A stretch of DNA of 64,000 nucleotides, taken from positions 2,108,001-2,172,000 of the forward strand of contig CP121450.1 of the NCBI GenBank assembly GCA_029689965.1, in the 5' to 3' direction. This document shows positions 1 through 10,487 of the stretch, piece after piece. The translations under genes were made by a program, and so were the position numbers. Under the pieces are notes generated by a model that was given only the letters and a program-made list of their open reading frames with translations, did not search any database and was not told the DNA's origin. The DNA comes from Curtobacterium flaccumfaciens (lineage in GTDB: Bacteria > Actinomycetota > Actinomycetes > Actinomycetales > Microbacteriaceae). Numbering within the stretch: the stretch's first letter is position 1; each line of letters begins with the position of its first letter.

Positions 1-1
1 C

Positions 2-1435
2 AACGCGTACATCGGTCTGCTCGGCGGCTCGTACGCGTTCGAGGAGACCGCATCCGGCACGATCCTCCGGACGGTGTCGGACCCGGCGGCCGCGGACCTC
101 GTCGTCCCCGCGTCGGACTACGTCCTGACGCTCGACGCCGACTCCGTGCTGCTGCGCGACTACTGCCTGCGCCTGGTGTACTTCCTCGAGCAGCCCGAGA
201 ACGCCCGGGTCGCCGTGACGCAGACTCCGTACTCGTCGTTCCGCGGCGCGGCCACCCGCATCGAGCGGCTCGCCGGTGCCACCACGGACATCCAGCACAT
301 CCTCCACCAGGGCATGTCCCGCCACGACGCGACGTTCTGGGTGGGCGCGAACGCGGTCATCCGCACCCGGGCGCTCCGCGACATCGAGGAGGTCGAGACC
401 GTCGGCGGCTTCGAGGTGAAGCGCTACGTGCAGGACCGCACGGTCATCGAGGACACCGAGTCGAGCGTCGACCTCGGCATGCACGGCTGGACGCTCGTGA
501 ACTACCCCGAGCGCCTGTCCTACAGCGCGACCCCGCCGGACTTCGGCTCGCTCATCGTCCAGCGTCGCCGCTGGGCCAACGGCGGGCTGCTCATCCTGCC
601 GAAGTACATCCGCCAGGTCCGCGAGCGTCGCGCCCGCGGCGAACGGGTCGGCCTCGTCGAGATCGCCCTCCGCGTCAACTACATGGCGTCAATCGCCTGG
701 GCATCGTTCGGCCTGATCTTCCTGCTGGCCTACCCCTACGACTCCCGGCTGCTCAGCCCCATGGTGCTGTTCGCCGCGCTGCCCTACTTCTGGCTGCTCG
801 GCAGCGACCTCGAGTACTGCGGGTACAAGCGCACCGACGTGTTCCGCATCTACGGCTTCAACCTCATCCTCATGCCGGTGAACGTCGCCGGCGTCCTGAA
901 GAGCGTCCAGCAGGCGCTCACCGCGAAGAAGATCCCGTTCGCCCGCACGCCGAAGGTCCGGAACCGCACGGCGTCTCCGGCGCTGTACGTGCTCGCGCCC
1001 TACGCGATGGTCGTCTTCTCGGTGTTCACCTTCGTGCGTGACTACGGGGCGCAGAACTGGGGCAACGCCGTGTTCGCCGCCTTCAACGCCCTGCTCGCCC
1101 TGTACGCGATCGTCGCGTACATCGGCATCTGGAACTCGGTCGTCGACGTGTGGCTCTGGGCCACGAAGTGGATGTACTACGACCCGGCCGCGCGAGCCGC
1201 CCGTCGCGAAGCGGCACGCACCGCCCGCCACGAGAAGCAGCGGGCGCGCGAGGGCCTGCTGCCCGAACCGGAGCCCGTGACCGAGGACTGGCGCGCGGTC
1301 CTGTACTTCGGACACCGCGGAACGTCCATGCCGGTCCGGCACGGCGCCGACGTCGTCGGAGCCGGGACCACGGGCGGGGCCGCCGACCGCGGCGACCAGC
1401 GGATGACCAGCACGGATGAACGGAGCGCCGCCTGA
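2..1435 (+). CDS. Processive family 2 glycosyltransferase (cellulose synthase-like), 5' end outside window
   Basis: This is the C-terminal part (about 478 residues) of a membrane GT2 enzyme that polymerises or transfers sugars from a nucleotide-sugar at the cytoplasmic face. The visible catalytic signatures are a DAD metal-binding motif (LTLDADSV), an ED general-base motif (VIEDTES) and a QRRRW acceptor-binding motif, in the order typical of BcsA-like synthases. Several hydrophobic segments follow (about residues 220-360 of the visible part), then a basic, charged tail. Its stop overlaps the next gene by 20 bases, so the two are probably co-transcribed. The product cannot be told from sequence; the GH18-like neighbour suggests a beta-glycan made and trimmed together, which is inference. 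Confidence 0.85.
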   Translation, partial: NAYIGLLGGSYAFEETASGTILRTVSDPAAADLVVPASDYVLTLDADSVLLRDYCLRLVYFLEQPENARVAVTQTPYSSFRGAATRIERLAGATTDIQHILHQGMSRHDATFWVGANAVIRTRALRDIEEVETVGGFEVKRYVQDRTVIEDTESSVDLGMHGWTLVNYPERLSYSATPPDFGSLIVQRRRWANGGLLILPKYIRQVRERRARGERVGLVEIALRVNYMASIAWASFGLIFLLAYPYDSRLLSPMVLFAALPYFWLLGSDLEYCGYKRTDVFRIYGFNLILMPVNVAGVLKSVQQALTAKKIPFARTPKVRNRTASPALYVLAPYAMVVFSVFTFVRDYGAQNWGNAVFAAFNALLALYAIVAYIGIWNSVVDVWLWATKWMYYDPAARAARREAARTARHEKQRAREGLLPEPEPVTEDWRAVLYFGHRGTSMPVRHGADVVGAGTTGGAADRGDQRMTSTDERSAA

Positions 1436-3025
1436 TGGCCGCCACCAGACGACTGTCCCGATCCGGGTCGGCATCGCGGTCGTGCTGACCGCCGCCGTCG
1501 CGGTCGCCGGGTACGCCGGCTTCGACCGTTGGCAGTCCGCCCAGGCCGCCGAGACCCAGAAGTCCTGGTTCGCCGCGTACACGGACGTCACCGCCACCCC
1601 GACGTTCGCGTTCGAGGACGTCAAGTCCGCCAAGGGCCGCGACGTCATGCTGTCCTTCGTCGTCGCCGACCACGACGACGCCTGCACCCCGACGTGGGGT
1701 TCGGCGTACTCGCTGCAGGGTGCGTCGGACACGCTCGACCTCGACCGCCGCATCGCTCGACTGCAGCAGCAGAAGGGCGAGGTCGGCGTGTCCTTCGGCG
1801 GCCTGACGAACGACGAGCTCGCCACGACGTGCACGGACCGATCGGATCTGGTGAGCGCGTACGAGTCGGTCGTGGAGCGCTACGACGTCAGCACGGTCGA
1901 CTACGACGTCGAGGGTGACGACCTCGCGAACCACGACGCCGGCAAGCGCCGTGCCGCCGCGGTCGCGAAGCTGCAGGAGGAGCGCCGAGCCGCGGGGCAC
2001 CCGCTCGCCGTGTGGCTGACGCTGCCCGCCGCCCCGAGCGGGCTGACGAGCGACGGCACGACCGCGGTCGCGCAGTTCCTGAAGGCCGGGGTCGACCTCG
2101 CGGGGGTGAACGCCATGACGATGGACTACGGCCAGGGCAAGGGCGCGAGCCAGAGCATGTACTCCGCCTCGGTCCAGACCCTGCAGGAGGTCCACCGCCA
2201 GCTCGGCGTCCTGTACGAGCGGGCCGGCACCGCGCTCTCCGACGCGACGCTCTGGCGCAAGGTCGGCGCGACGCCGATGATCGGCCAGAACGACGTCCAG
2301 GACGAGGTGTTCACGCTCGCCGACGCGAAGAAGCTGAACGCCTGGTCCCGGGAGCGGGGGCTCGGTCGGATGTCGATGTGGTCGCTCAACCGCGACACCA
2401 CCTGTGGCACGAACTACGTGAACCTGTCGACGGTGTCCGACTCCTGCTCCGGCGTGGACCAGGGCGGCGTGCTCTACGCCGACGTGCTCGGCAAGGGCTT
2501 CACCGGCGGGATCGTCGCCGCGGCCTCGAACGTCACGAAGGCCGAGCCGTCCGCGACCGTGCAGCCGACGGACGACCCCTCGACGAGCCCGTACCCGGTG
2601 TGGAACGCGGATGCCTCGTACCTCGAGGGCACGAAGGTCGTCTGGCACCACAACGTCTACGAGGCGAAGTGGTGGACGTCCGGTGACCTGCCCGACGACC
2701 CGGTGCTGAGCGCCTACGAGACGCCGTGGCAGCTCGTCGGGCCCGTGCTGAAGGGCGAGAAGCCGGTGAAGCCGGTGACCCTGCCGGCCGGGACGTACGA
2801 CGCCTGGTCCGGCACGAAGCAGTACGACACGGGCGCACGGGTGCTGTTCGACGGGATCCCCTACCAGTCGAAGTGGTGGAACACGGGGAGAGCCCGGAGG
2901 CCTCCACGAGCGATCCGGACGGCTCGCCCTGGGTGAAGCTCAAGGACTCCGAGATCAGGCAGATCCTGCAGGACGTGGAGTCCGGCAAGGCCGCGCCGTC
3001 CGCCGAGGCGACCCCGTCGTCCTGA
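1416..3025 (+). CDS. Membrane-anchored or secreted GH18-like (chitinase-type) protein with two C-terminal carbohydrate-binding modules
   Basis: A protein of about 536 residues with an N-terminal hydrophobic segment (about 18-38, signal anchor or signal peptide) and a glycosidase-like domain carrying VDYDVEG, which matches the DxxDxDxE active-site motif of family 18 chitinases. An MTMDYG strand follows, as in GH18 barrels. Two short repeats rich in aromatic residues near the C-terminus (around WNADASYLEG and YDAWSGTKQYDTG, each ending in KWW) resemble CBM5/12 chitin-binding modules. One G is missing from the G run at 2885-2888; restoring it continues the second module into a tail ending at 3025. 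Start is the ATG at 1416, overlapping the upstream GT2 gene. Family membership is fairly sure; the substrate is not. Confidence 0.75.
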
Positions 3026-3050
3026 GTCGCCCCCGGCGGGTGGTCGCCAC

Positions 3051-3102
3051 CTGACGGCCTGGAGGCACGGTGTGCGCCCGCCCCGTGCCTCCAGTCCGTC
3101 AG
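3051..3102 (+). terminator. Long hairpin of the GGAGGC family
   Basis: An inverted repeat with outer arms CTGACGG/CCGTCAG and inner arms CTGGAGGCACGG/CCGTGCCTCCAG around a 12-base loop, just after the GH18-like gene. No T tract follows. It belongs to a family of similar hairpins at gene ends across this window and is a plausible terminator. Confidence 0.6.
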
Positions 3103-3222
3103 CGGTGCGTCCGCGGTACGTTCGCTGTGCGCGTTCTGCCGAGTTGTCCCCAGCCCCGTTCGGGGCTCCCGCTGAGTCACTCGTTTCCGATACGCTGGTG
3201 CGCCAAGAGGAGGAGGTCCACG

Positions 3223-3702
3223 ATGCCAGATCCAGTGGTCCCGCAGCCGGACGGTCAGAAGACCCCTGAGCAGCGGCTGGTCGACACCACGCTGACCTTC
3301 AGCATGGACATGGGCGCGGCGCTCACCGCCGAGTCGGGCGTGTCCGCCGAGGAGCGTGAGGCGATCAACGCCCTGCCCTCCGGGTCGGCGCTGCTCGTGG
3401 TCCGTCGCGGCCCGAACGTCGGTGCGCGGTTCCTCCTCGACTCGGACGTCACGACGGCGGGACGCCACCCCGACGCCGACATCTTCCTCGACGACGTCAC
3501 GGTGTCTCGCAAGCACGCCCAGTTCCTCCGTCACGGCACGAGCTTCAGCGTGAAGGACAACGGGTCGCTCAACGGCACGTACTTCGACGGTGTGCGCATC
3601 GACGAAGCCCTGCTCACCGACGGGTCCGAGGTGCAGGTCGGCAAGTTCCGCCTGACCTTCTACGCCTCCCGGGTCGACCTGGCGCGCCTGGCGAACGCGT
3701 AG
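3223..3702 (+). CDS. garA: FHA-domain regulatory protein GarA/OdhI
   Basis: A 159-residue cytoplasmic protein. The C-terminal FHA domain (about residues 65-140) shows GRHPDADIFLDD, VSRKHAQF and NGSLNGTYF, the conserved phosphothreonine-binding loops. The N-terminal VDTTLTF segment sits where GarA and OdhI carry the ETTS site phosphorylated by PknB/PknG-type kinases. In relatives the unphosphorylated protein inhibits 2-oxoglutarate dehydrogenase and controls glutamate metabolism. The ATG at 3223 is chosen because AGGAGG lies 10 bases upstream and the length then matches the family (about 160). It is followed with a one-base overlap by the ftsR-like gene, as in mycobacteria (Rv1827-Rv1828). Confidence 0.85.
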   Translation: MPDPVVPQPDGQKTPEQRLVDTTLTFSMDMGAALTAESGVSAEEREAINALPSGSALLVVRRGPNVGARFLLDSDVTTAGRHPDADIFLDDVTVSRKHAQFLRHGTSFSVKDNGSLNGTYFDGVRIDEALLTDGSEVQVGKFRLTFYASRVDLARLANA

Positions 3703-4406
3703 TGGCCGCACGGTCCGCCGCGGCCCGGGCGGGGTCCGCGGTCCCGGACCTGCTCACGATCGGGCAGGTCCTCGCACGCCTCAAGCCAGAGTTCCCGGAC
3801 CTGTCCAGTTCGAAGCTGCGCTTCCTCGAGGAGCGCGAGCTGGTGACCCCGGTCCGCACGGCCAGCGGGTACCGAAAGTTCTCCGCGGCGGACGTCGACC
3901 GTCTCCGGGTCGTGCTCGGGCTGCAGCGCGACCACTACCTGCCGCTCAAGGTCATCAAGGACTACCTGGCGGACCTCGACGCCGGGCGCGACCCGGTGCT
4001 GCCCGGGGGTGGGGACGCGCCGAAGCCCTCGATCCTCGGTCGTGAACGTCGGTACACGCGTGACGAGACCGTGCGGGCCGCCGGCGCGACACCGATGCTG
4101 CTCGCCGATGCCGTCTCCGCCTCGCTGCTGCCCGCCGCCGAGACGTACGGCGACGACGGCGTCGCGGTGCTGAGGGCGCTCGTGGAACTGCAGCGTACCG
4201 GCATCGAACCCCGGCACCTCCGCACCATGCGCAGCGTCGCCGAGCGAGAGGTCGGGCTCATCGAGTCGGCCCTCATGCCGGTGTCGCGGCGCGGTGACGC
4301 CACGTCGCGGGCGAAGGCGACCGAGCTCGCGCGGGAGATCGCGGGGCACCTCGAGGTGATCCGGTCGAACCTCATCCGGACGGCGATCGGGCGTCTCGAC
4401 GCATGA
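3702..4406 (+). CDS. ftsR: MerR-family transcriptional regulator FtsR
   Basis: A 234-residue protein with an N-terminal winged-helix MerR DNA-binding domain (residues about 15-85: LTIGQVLARL, RFLEERELVTPVRTASGYRKFSAADVDRLRVV). The C-terminal half is helical, without metal-binding cysteines. The position directly after garA matches Rv1828, whose corynebacterial relative FtsR activates ftsZ. The GTG start overlaps the garA stop by one base, so the pair should be translationally coupled. A 17-bp dyad in front of ftsZ (38154) is a candidate target; that link is inference. The bifunctional nuclease gene that separates the two merR genes in mycobacteria is absent. Confidence 0.8.
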   Translation: MAARSAAARAGSAVPDLLTIGQVLARLKPEFPDLSSSKLRFLEERELVTPVRTASGYRKFSAADVDRLRVVLGLQRDHYLPLKVIKDYLADLDAGRDPVLPGGGDAPKPSILGRERRYTRDETVRAAGATPMLLADAVSASLLPAAETYGDDGVAVLRALVELQRTGIEPRHLRTMRSVAEREVGLIESALMPVSRRGDATSRAKATELAREIAGHLEVIRSNLIRTAIGRLDA

Positions 4407-4533
4407 CGGTCGTGGCGGTCCAGAGGGCTGGTGGGGCGTCGGTCGCTGGGCGTATCCTCGACACGCCGGACGCGCCGAGTCGGATGTCCCGCGCCGGAGC
4501 GGTCCGAGTCGCTACCGTGGACCTCGGAACAAC

Positions 4534-4564
4534 TCTCAACCCGTAATTGAATGTTCGGATGAGA
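4534..4564 (+). promoter_or_regulatory. Dyad upstream of the second merR gene
   Basis: Arms TCTCAACCCG and CGGATGAGA form an imperfect inverted repeat around an AT-rich centre (TAATTGAATGTT), unusual in this GC-rich DNA. It lies 27 bases before the chosen ATG of the MerR gene. MerR proteins typically bind such dyads in their own promoters, so autoregulation is plausible. Confidence 0.4.
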
Positions 4565-4591
4565 AGCTCGATCGTCGTGGAAGGCAGCCTG

Positions 4592-5152
4592 ATGAGTGGG
4601 AACGACACCCCCGGCACCGAGTCGGAGATGACCCGGTACGACCTCGGGCTGCTCTTCACCGACGGACTGCCCGAGCACGACGAGCAGAACGGGTACCGCG
4701 GCACCGTCGCTGCCCGTGCAGCCGGCATCTCGTACCGGCAGCTCGACTACTGGGCCCGGACCGAGCTCGTCGAGCCGACGATCCGCGGTGCCGCCGGCTC
4801 CGGGTCACAACGGCTCTACGGCTTCCGCGACATCCTCGTGCTCAAGCTCGTGAAGCGACTGCTCGACACGGGCATCTCCCTCCAGCAGATCCGCACGGCC
4901 GTGAACCAGCTCCGTGAGTCGGGTGTGTCGGACCTCGCCCAGACGACCCTGATGTCCGACGGCGCCTCGGTGTACCTGTGCACCTCCGACGACGAGGTCA
5001 TCGACCTGGTGTCCCGCGGGCAGGGCGTGTTCGGCATCGCCGTGGGCAAGGTCCTGCGCGAGGTCGAGTCGTCGCTCGTCGAACTCGACGCGACCCCCGC
5101 GGCCGACCCCGCCGACGAGCTCGCGGCCCGCCGGGCGTCCCGCGCCTCCTGA
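4592..5152 (+). CDS. MerR-family transcriptional regulator, Rv1830-like
   Basis: A 186-residue regulator with a MerR helix-turn-helix domain in the first 85 residues (ARAAGISYRQLDYWARTELVEPT, then RDILVLKLVKRLLDTGISLQQIR). The C-terminal half carries a short beta-rich region (LMSDGASVYLCTSDDEVIDL) typical of Rv1830-type regulators that follow ftsR in actinobacteria. The ATG at 4592 has GGAAGG seven bases upstream; an upstream TTG at 4547 is in frame but lacks a ribosome-binding site. The gene is separated from ftsR by 185 bases holding a candidate operator. The regulon is unknown from sequence. Confidence 0.8.
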   Translation: MSGNDTPGTESEMTRYDLGLLFTDGLPEHDEQNGYRGTVAARAAGISYRQLDYWARTELVEPTIRGAAGSGSQRLYGFRDILVLKLVKRLLDTGISLQQIRTAVNQLRESGVSDLAQTTLMSDGASVYLCTSDDEVIDLVSRGQGVFGIAVGKVLREVESSLVELDATPAADPADELAARRASRAS

Positions 5153-5176
5153 CGCCAGCGCGTCCCGCGGCGCCGA

Positions 5177-5258
5177 GGTTCCAAAATCTCGGAACCTCAA
5201 CGTCTCTCAGCGCTGTTCGTGCACCCTCGACGGGACACGCGCGGTGTGTCAGACGACC
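5177..5258 (+). repeat. 82-bp intergenic element, copy A
   Basis: Begins GGTTCCAAAATCTCGG and ends GCGGTGTGTC plus eight bases. It aligns end to end, without length change, with copies at 5473-5554 (reverse) and 43676-43757. The left 20 bases also form their own GGTTCC/GGAACC hairpin. The right terminal repeat (GGAACC) is degenerate here. Confidence 0.6.
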
Positions 5259-5472
5259 GCAGCAGTCGCGCGGCTGCACGGTGTTTCGCGACCGTGGTGC
5301 GTTGCGCGACCGCGCTGTGTGAACCCGAGCGTCGCTCGGAGGGCGGTCTGACGGAGGCGGGTCGCGCCTCCAGGCCGACGCCGCGACCTGTCGGTCGTGA
5401 GGCGTCGCCCCTTCCGCCGCCCATCGCCGTCTGAACGGAGGTCGAGCGGCCGGGCGGTTCGGCGTTGCGCGA

Positions 5473-5554
5473 GGTTCCAGGACTCCCCGCGCGCGGGGCG
5501 CCGGAGTTCCACGAACTGGGCCGGGCGTGCGCGAGATGCCGAGAAATCGGAACC
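5473..5554 (-). repeat. 82-bp intergenic element, copy B (inverted)
   Basis: On the minus strand it starts GGTTCC and continues CTCGGCATCTCG, shared with copy C at 43.7 kb, and ends CCTGGAACC. The terminal inverted repeat GGTTCC/GGAACC is intact, and a GC-rich internal palindrome lies near 5486. Confidence 0.65.
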
Positions 5555-5582
5555 CGAGGCGCGACGGCCGCGGGCGCCGGCC

Positions 5583-6393
5583 CTACGCGGCGCCGCCCTC
5601 GGCGTAGGGGCCGACCTTGCCCGTGCGCATGATGCGCTCGAGCAGCTGGTCGAAGTTCCGCGCCATCTCCTGCGCGGACTCGCCCGGCCACACGTGCAGG
5701 GGCTTCGCCGCGCCCTGCGCCTGCTGCAGCGACGTGCGCTCCGGCAGCTGCGGTGACAGCACGAGCGGGCCGAACATGTCCCGCAGCTCCTTGATGCGGA
5801 ACTGGTGCTCGAGCGACTGCACACGGGCCCGGTTCACGATGATGCCGAGCGGCTGCAGACGGGGAGAGTCCGCGGCGGATCTCCTCGATCGCACGGAGCG
5901 CGCGGTCGGCGGCCGCCACGGAGAACAGCCCCGGTTCGGTGACGACGGTCACGCGGTCCGATGCCGCCCAGGCGGTCCGGGTGAGGGCGTTGAGCGAGGG
6001 GGCGCAGTCGATGAGGACCAGCTCGTAGTCCTGCTCGACGTTCGCGAGGGCCTCTTCGAGCTTCCAGATGTCGCGGATCGAGGGGTGCGGCCCGTCGAAG
6101 TTGATGGCCGAGGGTGACCCGACCATGACGTCGATCTTGCCCTGCGCGCCCTTCGTCCAGCCCGACGGCGCGATCGCCTGGCGGACGATCTTCTCCTTCG
6201 GGTTCTCGAGCACGTCGGCCACGTTGAGGTGTCCGGAGAGGTTGATGTCGAGCCCGGTCGAGACGTCCGACTGCGGGTCGAGATCCACCACCAGCGTGCG
6301 CAATCCCTTGGCGAACGCGGCCGAAGTCAGGCCGAGCGTCACCGTCGTCTTGCCGACACCGCCCTTGAGGGAGCTCACGCTGAGTACATGCAC
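5583..6393 (-). CDS. ParA/Soj-family ATPase
   Basis: A protein of about 270 residues with the deviant Walker A motif KGGVGKTT (residues about 9-16), DLDPQSD (switch region) and LIDCAPSL (Walker B), the signature of ParA/MinD ATPases that dimerise on ATP and bind DNA or membrane. No parB lies beside it, so it is probably an orphan positioning ATPase and not the chromosomal Soj. Reading is broken near 5860: EIRRGLSP should run into LQPLGIIVNRARV, which needs one base removed or two restored. Start is the GTG at 6393 (MHVLSVSS); an upstream TTG at 6402 is possible. It is divergent from pyc, with about 60 bases between. Confidence 0.8.
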
Positions 6394-6453
6394 GGTGAGC
6401 AACGTTACCGCCAGTAGGGTTGTCTCACCTCAACCCGGGCTGAAAGGGACCTC

Positions 6454-9400
6454 GTGTTCAGCAAGATCCTGGTCGCGAACCGTGGCGAGATCGCCATCCG
6501 TGCATTCCGTGCCGCGTACGAGCTGGGGGCGAAGACCGTCGCCGTCTACCCGTACGAGGACCGCAACTCCCTGCACCGCCTCAAGGCGGACGAGGCGTAC
6601 CTGATCGGGGAGCGCGGCCACCCCGTGCGCGCGTACCTCGACGTCTCCGAGATCGTCCGCGTGGCGAAGGAGTCCGGCGCCGACGCCATCTACCCGGGGT
6701 ACGGCTTCCTCTCCGAGAACCCGGAGCTCGCCGCCGCTGCGGCCGCCGCGGGCATCACGTTCATCGGCCCCGGCGAGCACGTGCTCGAGATGGCGGGCAA
6801 CAAGGTCACCGCGAAGGAGCACGCGATCGCGGCCGGTGTCCCGGTCCTCGCGAGCACCCCGGCGAGCCGCGACATCGACGAGCTCCTGGCCGGCGCGGAC
6901 GCTCTCGGCTTCCCGGTGTTCGCGAAGGCGGTGGCCGGTGGTGGCGGGCGTGGCATGCGCCGGGTGGAGACGAAGGACCTCCTGCGGGAAGCGCTCGAAG
7001 CGGCGATGCGCGAGGCCGACAGCGCCTTCGGGGACCCGACGATGTTCCTCGAGCAGGCCGTCATCCGGCCGCGGCACATCGAGGTGCAGATCCTCGCCGA
7101 CGCCACGGGCACCGACGCGGGCACGATCCACCTGTTCGAGCGCGACTGCTCCGTGCAGCGGCGGAACCAGAAGGTCGTCGAGATCGCTCCCGCGCCGAAC
7201 CTCGACCCGTCGATCGCCGCAGCGCTCCACCGCGACGCCGTCGCCTTCGCCCGGTCGATCGGCTACGTGAACGCCGGCACCGTGGAGTTCCTGCTCGACA
7301 CCGAGGGCGAGCGCGCGGGTCAGCACGTCTTCATCGAGATGAACCCGCGCATCCAGGTCGAGCACACCGTGACCGAGGAGGTGACGGACGTCGACCTCGT
7401 CCAGTCGCAGATGCGCATCGCCGCCGGGCAGACCCTCGGCGACCTCGGCCTGTCGCAGGACACCGTGAGCGTGCACGGCGCCGCGCTGCAGACCCGCATC
7501 ACGACGGAGGACCCGACCCAGGGCTTCCGCCCGACACCGGCCGCATCACGACGTACCGCAGCCCCGGCGGTGCGGGCGTCCGCCTCGACGGCGGCACGGT
7601 CGCCACGGGCGCGCAGATCAGCCCGCACTTCGACTCGATGCTCGCGAAGATGACCTGCCGCGGGCGGGACTTCCCGGCGGCCGTGGCCCGTGCGAAGCGT
7701 GCCCTCGCCGAGTTCCGCATCCGTGGTGTGAGCACGAACATCCCGTTCCTCCAGGCCGTGCTCGAGGACCCGGACTTCGACCGGGGCGACATCTCGACGA
7801 AGTTCATCGAGGAACGGCCGCAGCTGTTCAGCGGGCACGTCTCGAAGGACCGCGGCACGAAGGTGCTCAACTGGCTCGCCGACGTCACGGTCAACAAGCC
7901 GAACGGTGATCGTCGGCCGCAGACGGTCGAGCCGAGCGAGAAGCTCCCCACGGTCGACCTGAGCGCGCCGGTGCCCGAGGGGCAGCGTGACCGACTGCGT
8001 CTGCTCGGTCCGTCCGACTGGGCCAAGGCGCTCCGCGAGCAGACCGAGCTCGCGGTCACCGAGACCACGATGCGCGACGCCCACCAGTCGCTGCTCGCCA
8101 CCCGCGTGCGGACGAAGGACCTGGTCGCCGTCGCCCCGCACGTCGCCCGGCTCACCCCGCAGCTGCTCAGCATGGAGGCCTGGGGCGGCGCGACCTACGA
8201 CGTCGCGCTCCGGTTCCTCGGCGAGGACCCGTGGGAGCGCTTGGCGGCGCTCCGCGAGGCCATGCCGAACATCCCGATCCAGATGCTGCTGCGCGGCCGC
8301 AACACGGTCGGCTACACCCCGTACCCGACCGAGGTCACGGACGCGTTCGTCGCGGAGGCCGCCGCCACGGGCGTCGACGTCTTCCGCGTGTTCGACGCGC
8401 TCAACGACGTCGGCCAGCTGCGTCCCGCCCTGGAGGCAGTGCTCGCGACCGACACGGCCGTCGCCGAAGCGGCGCTCTGCTACACCGCCGACCTCCTCGA
8501 CCCGTCGGAGGACCTCTACACCCTCGACTACTACCTCCGCCTCGCGGAGCAGATGGTCGAGGCCGGCGCGCACGTCATCGGCATCAAGGACATGGCCGGG
8601 CTCCTGCGCGCCGGCGCGGCCGAGAAGCTCGTGACGGCGCTGCGCGAGCGCTTCGACCAGCCCGTGCACGTGCACACCCACGACACCGCGGGCGGCCAGC
8701 TCGCCACGCTCCTCGCAGCGGCCCGGGCCGGCGCGGACGCCGTCGACGTCGCCGCCGCACCGATGGCCGGCACGACGAGCCAGCCGAGCATGTCAGCGCT
8801 CGTCGCGGCCCTGGCCCACACCGAGCGCGACACCGGCATCTCGCTGACCGCGGTCGGCGATCTCGAGCCCTACTGGGAGGCCGTCCGCCGCGCCTACGCC
8901 CCGTTCGAGTCCGGGTTGCCGGGGCCGACCGGCCGGGTGTACCAGCACGAGATCCCGGGCGGCCAGCTCTCGAACCTCCGGCAGCAGGCCATCGCGCTCG
9001 GCCTCGGCGACCGATTCGAGCAGGTGGAGGACTGGTACGCCGAGGCGAACCGGATCCTCGGCCGCCCGACGAAGGTGACGCCCTCGTCGAAGGTCGTCGG
9101 CGACCTCGCGCTGCAGCTCGCCGCGGTGGACGCCGACCCGGTGGACTTCGAGCAGAACCCGCAGAAGTACGACATCCCGGACTCCGTCGTCGGCTTCATG
9201 GCCGGCGAGCTCGGCGACCTCCCGGGCGGCTGGCCCGAGCCGTTCCGCTCGAAGGTGCTCGAGGGCCGTGACGTCACGCCGACGATCACGCCGGTGCCCG
9301 ACGCCGAGCGCGCACACCTGGAGACGCCGGGGCCGGAGCGCCGGCGGGCCCTGAACCGCCTGCTCTTCCCGCAGCCCACACAGCAGTTCGAGAGCGTCCG

Positions 9401-9863
9401 CGAGCAGTACGGCGACCTGTCCGTCGTGCCGACCGTCGACTACCTCTACGGCCTGCGTCCCGGCCAGGAGCACATCGTGCCGCTCGGCAAGGGCGTCAAC
9501 CTCTTCGTGGGGCTCGAGGCGATCGGCGAGGCCGACGAGCGCGGCCTCCGGACGGTCATGGCGACGTTGAACGGGCAGCTCCGTCCGGTGTCCGTCCGTG
9601 ACCGCTCGATCGAGGTGGAGACGAAGGCCGCCGAGAAGGCGGACACGTCCGACCCGAAGCACGTCGCGGCGCCGTTCTCCGGCGTCGTGACGCTCAAGGT
9701 CGCCGTCGGTGACGTCGTCGAGGCCGGCCAGGCCGTGGCGAGCATCGAGGCGATGAAGATGGAAGCGGCCATCACGGCACCCGTCGCGGGTACCGTCGGC
9801 CGTCTCGCGATCCCGGCGACCCAGCAGGTGGACGCCGGCGACCTCCTGGTGGTGCTGCAGTAA
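6454..9863 (+). CDS. pyc: Pyruvate carboxylase
   Basis: About 1136 residues, the full single-chain length. An N-terminal biotin carboxylase (residues 1-450, with ATP-grasp loop KAVAGGGGRGMR and active-site region EMNPRIQVEHTVTEE) is followed by the carboxyltransferase domain (about 530-800: TTMRDAHQSLLATR and the metal-binding HVHTHDT). A C-terminal biotinyl domain has the lysine in EAMKMEA. It makes oxaloacetate from pyruvate, bicarbonate and ATP, refilling the TCA cycle. One C is missing from the C run near 7531; restoring it joins the halves (QGFRPDTGRITTYRSP). GTG start at 6454 after an AAAGGGA ribosome-binding site. The peptide deformylase gene starts two bases after its stop. Confidence 0.93.
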
Positions 9864-9864
9864 C

Positions 9865-10369
9865 GTGACCGTCCGACCCATCCGCCTGTTCGGCGACCCC
9901 GTCCTCCGTTCCGTCGCCGACCCGATCGCCCCGGAGGCCCTCGGGTCGAGCGGGATCCGGGACCTCGCGCGCGACCTGGTCGACACCGTCCGGGAGCCCG
10001 GGCGTGCCGGCGTCGCCGCACCCCAGATCGGCGTCGGTGTCCGCGCGTTCTCCTACAACGTCGACGGCGAGGTCGGGTACGTGCTCAACCCCGAGATCGT
10101 CGAGGTCTCGGGGGAACCGGAAGCTCATGGACGAGGGCTGCCTCTCGGTCCCGGGGCTCGGGTACCCGACGCGCCGGTACCCGTACGCCAAGGTCCGCGG
10201 GGTGGACGTCGACGGGGCCGAGGTCGTGCTCGAGGGCACCGGGCTCATGGCCGAGGCGCTGCAGCACGAGGTGGACCACCTCGACGGCACGGTCTACGTC
10301 ATGACGCTGGACCCGGAGGTCCGCCGGCAGGCGCTCCGCGACATCCGCGCGCAGGACTGGTTCCACTGA
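9865..10369 (+). CDS. def: Peptide deformylase
   Basis: About 167 residues. All three deformylase motifs are visible: [16 protein letters not shown] (metal-binding Cys) and QHEVDHLDG (two His and the catalytic Glu). It removes the formyl group from the N-terminal methionine of new proteins using a bound metal. An extra base at the AGCT site at 10120-10125 (GAGCTC read as GAAGCTC) splits the frame; without it [15 protein letters not shown] is continuous and the stop is at 10369. GTG start one base after the pyc stop, so the two are co-transcribed. Confidence 0.9.
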
Positions 10370-10487
10370 TCGGTCCCGCGTGCGGGTGACACCCCCACGG
10401 GGATTGTCGATTTGTCCTGACGAAGAGGTACCGTATCGGCGTCGGTCACCCAACCGGCACCGTTTCCCACACCCCAGGACACCCGGC

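Larger units (their letters stand above)
5153..5582. other. Gene-free stretch between merR and parA
   Basis: These 430 bases between convergent genes hold two copies of the 82-bp element. The rest is GC-rich DNA without a convincing reading frame or RNA gene. Confidence 0.6.
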
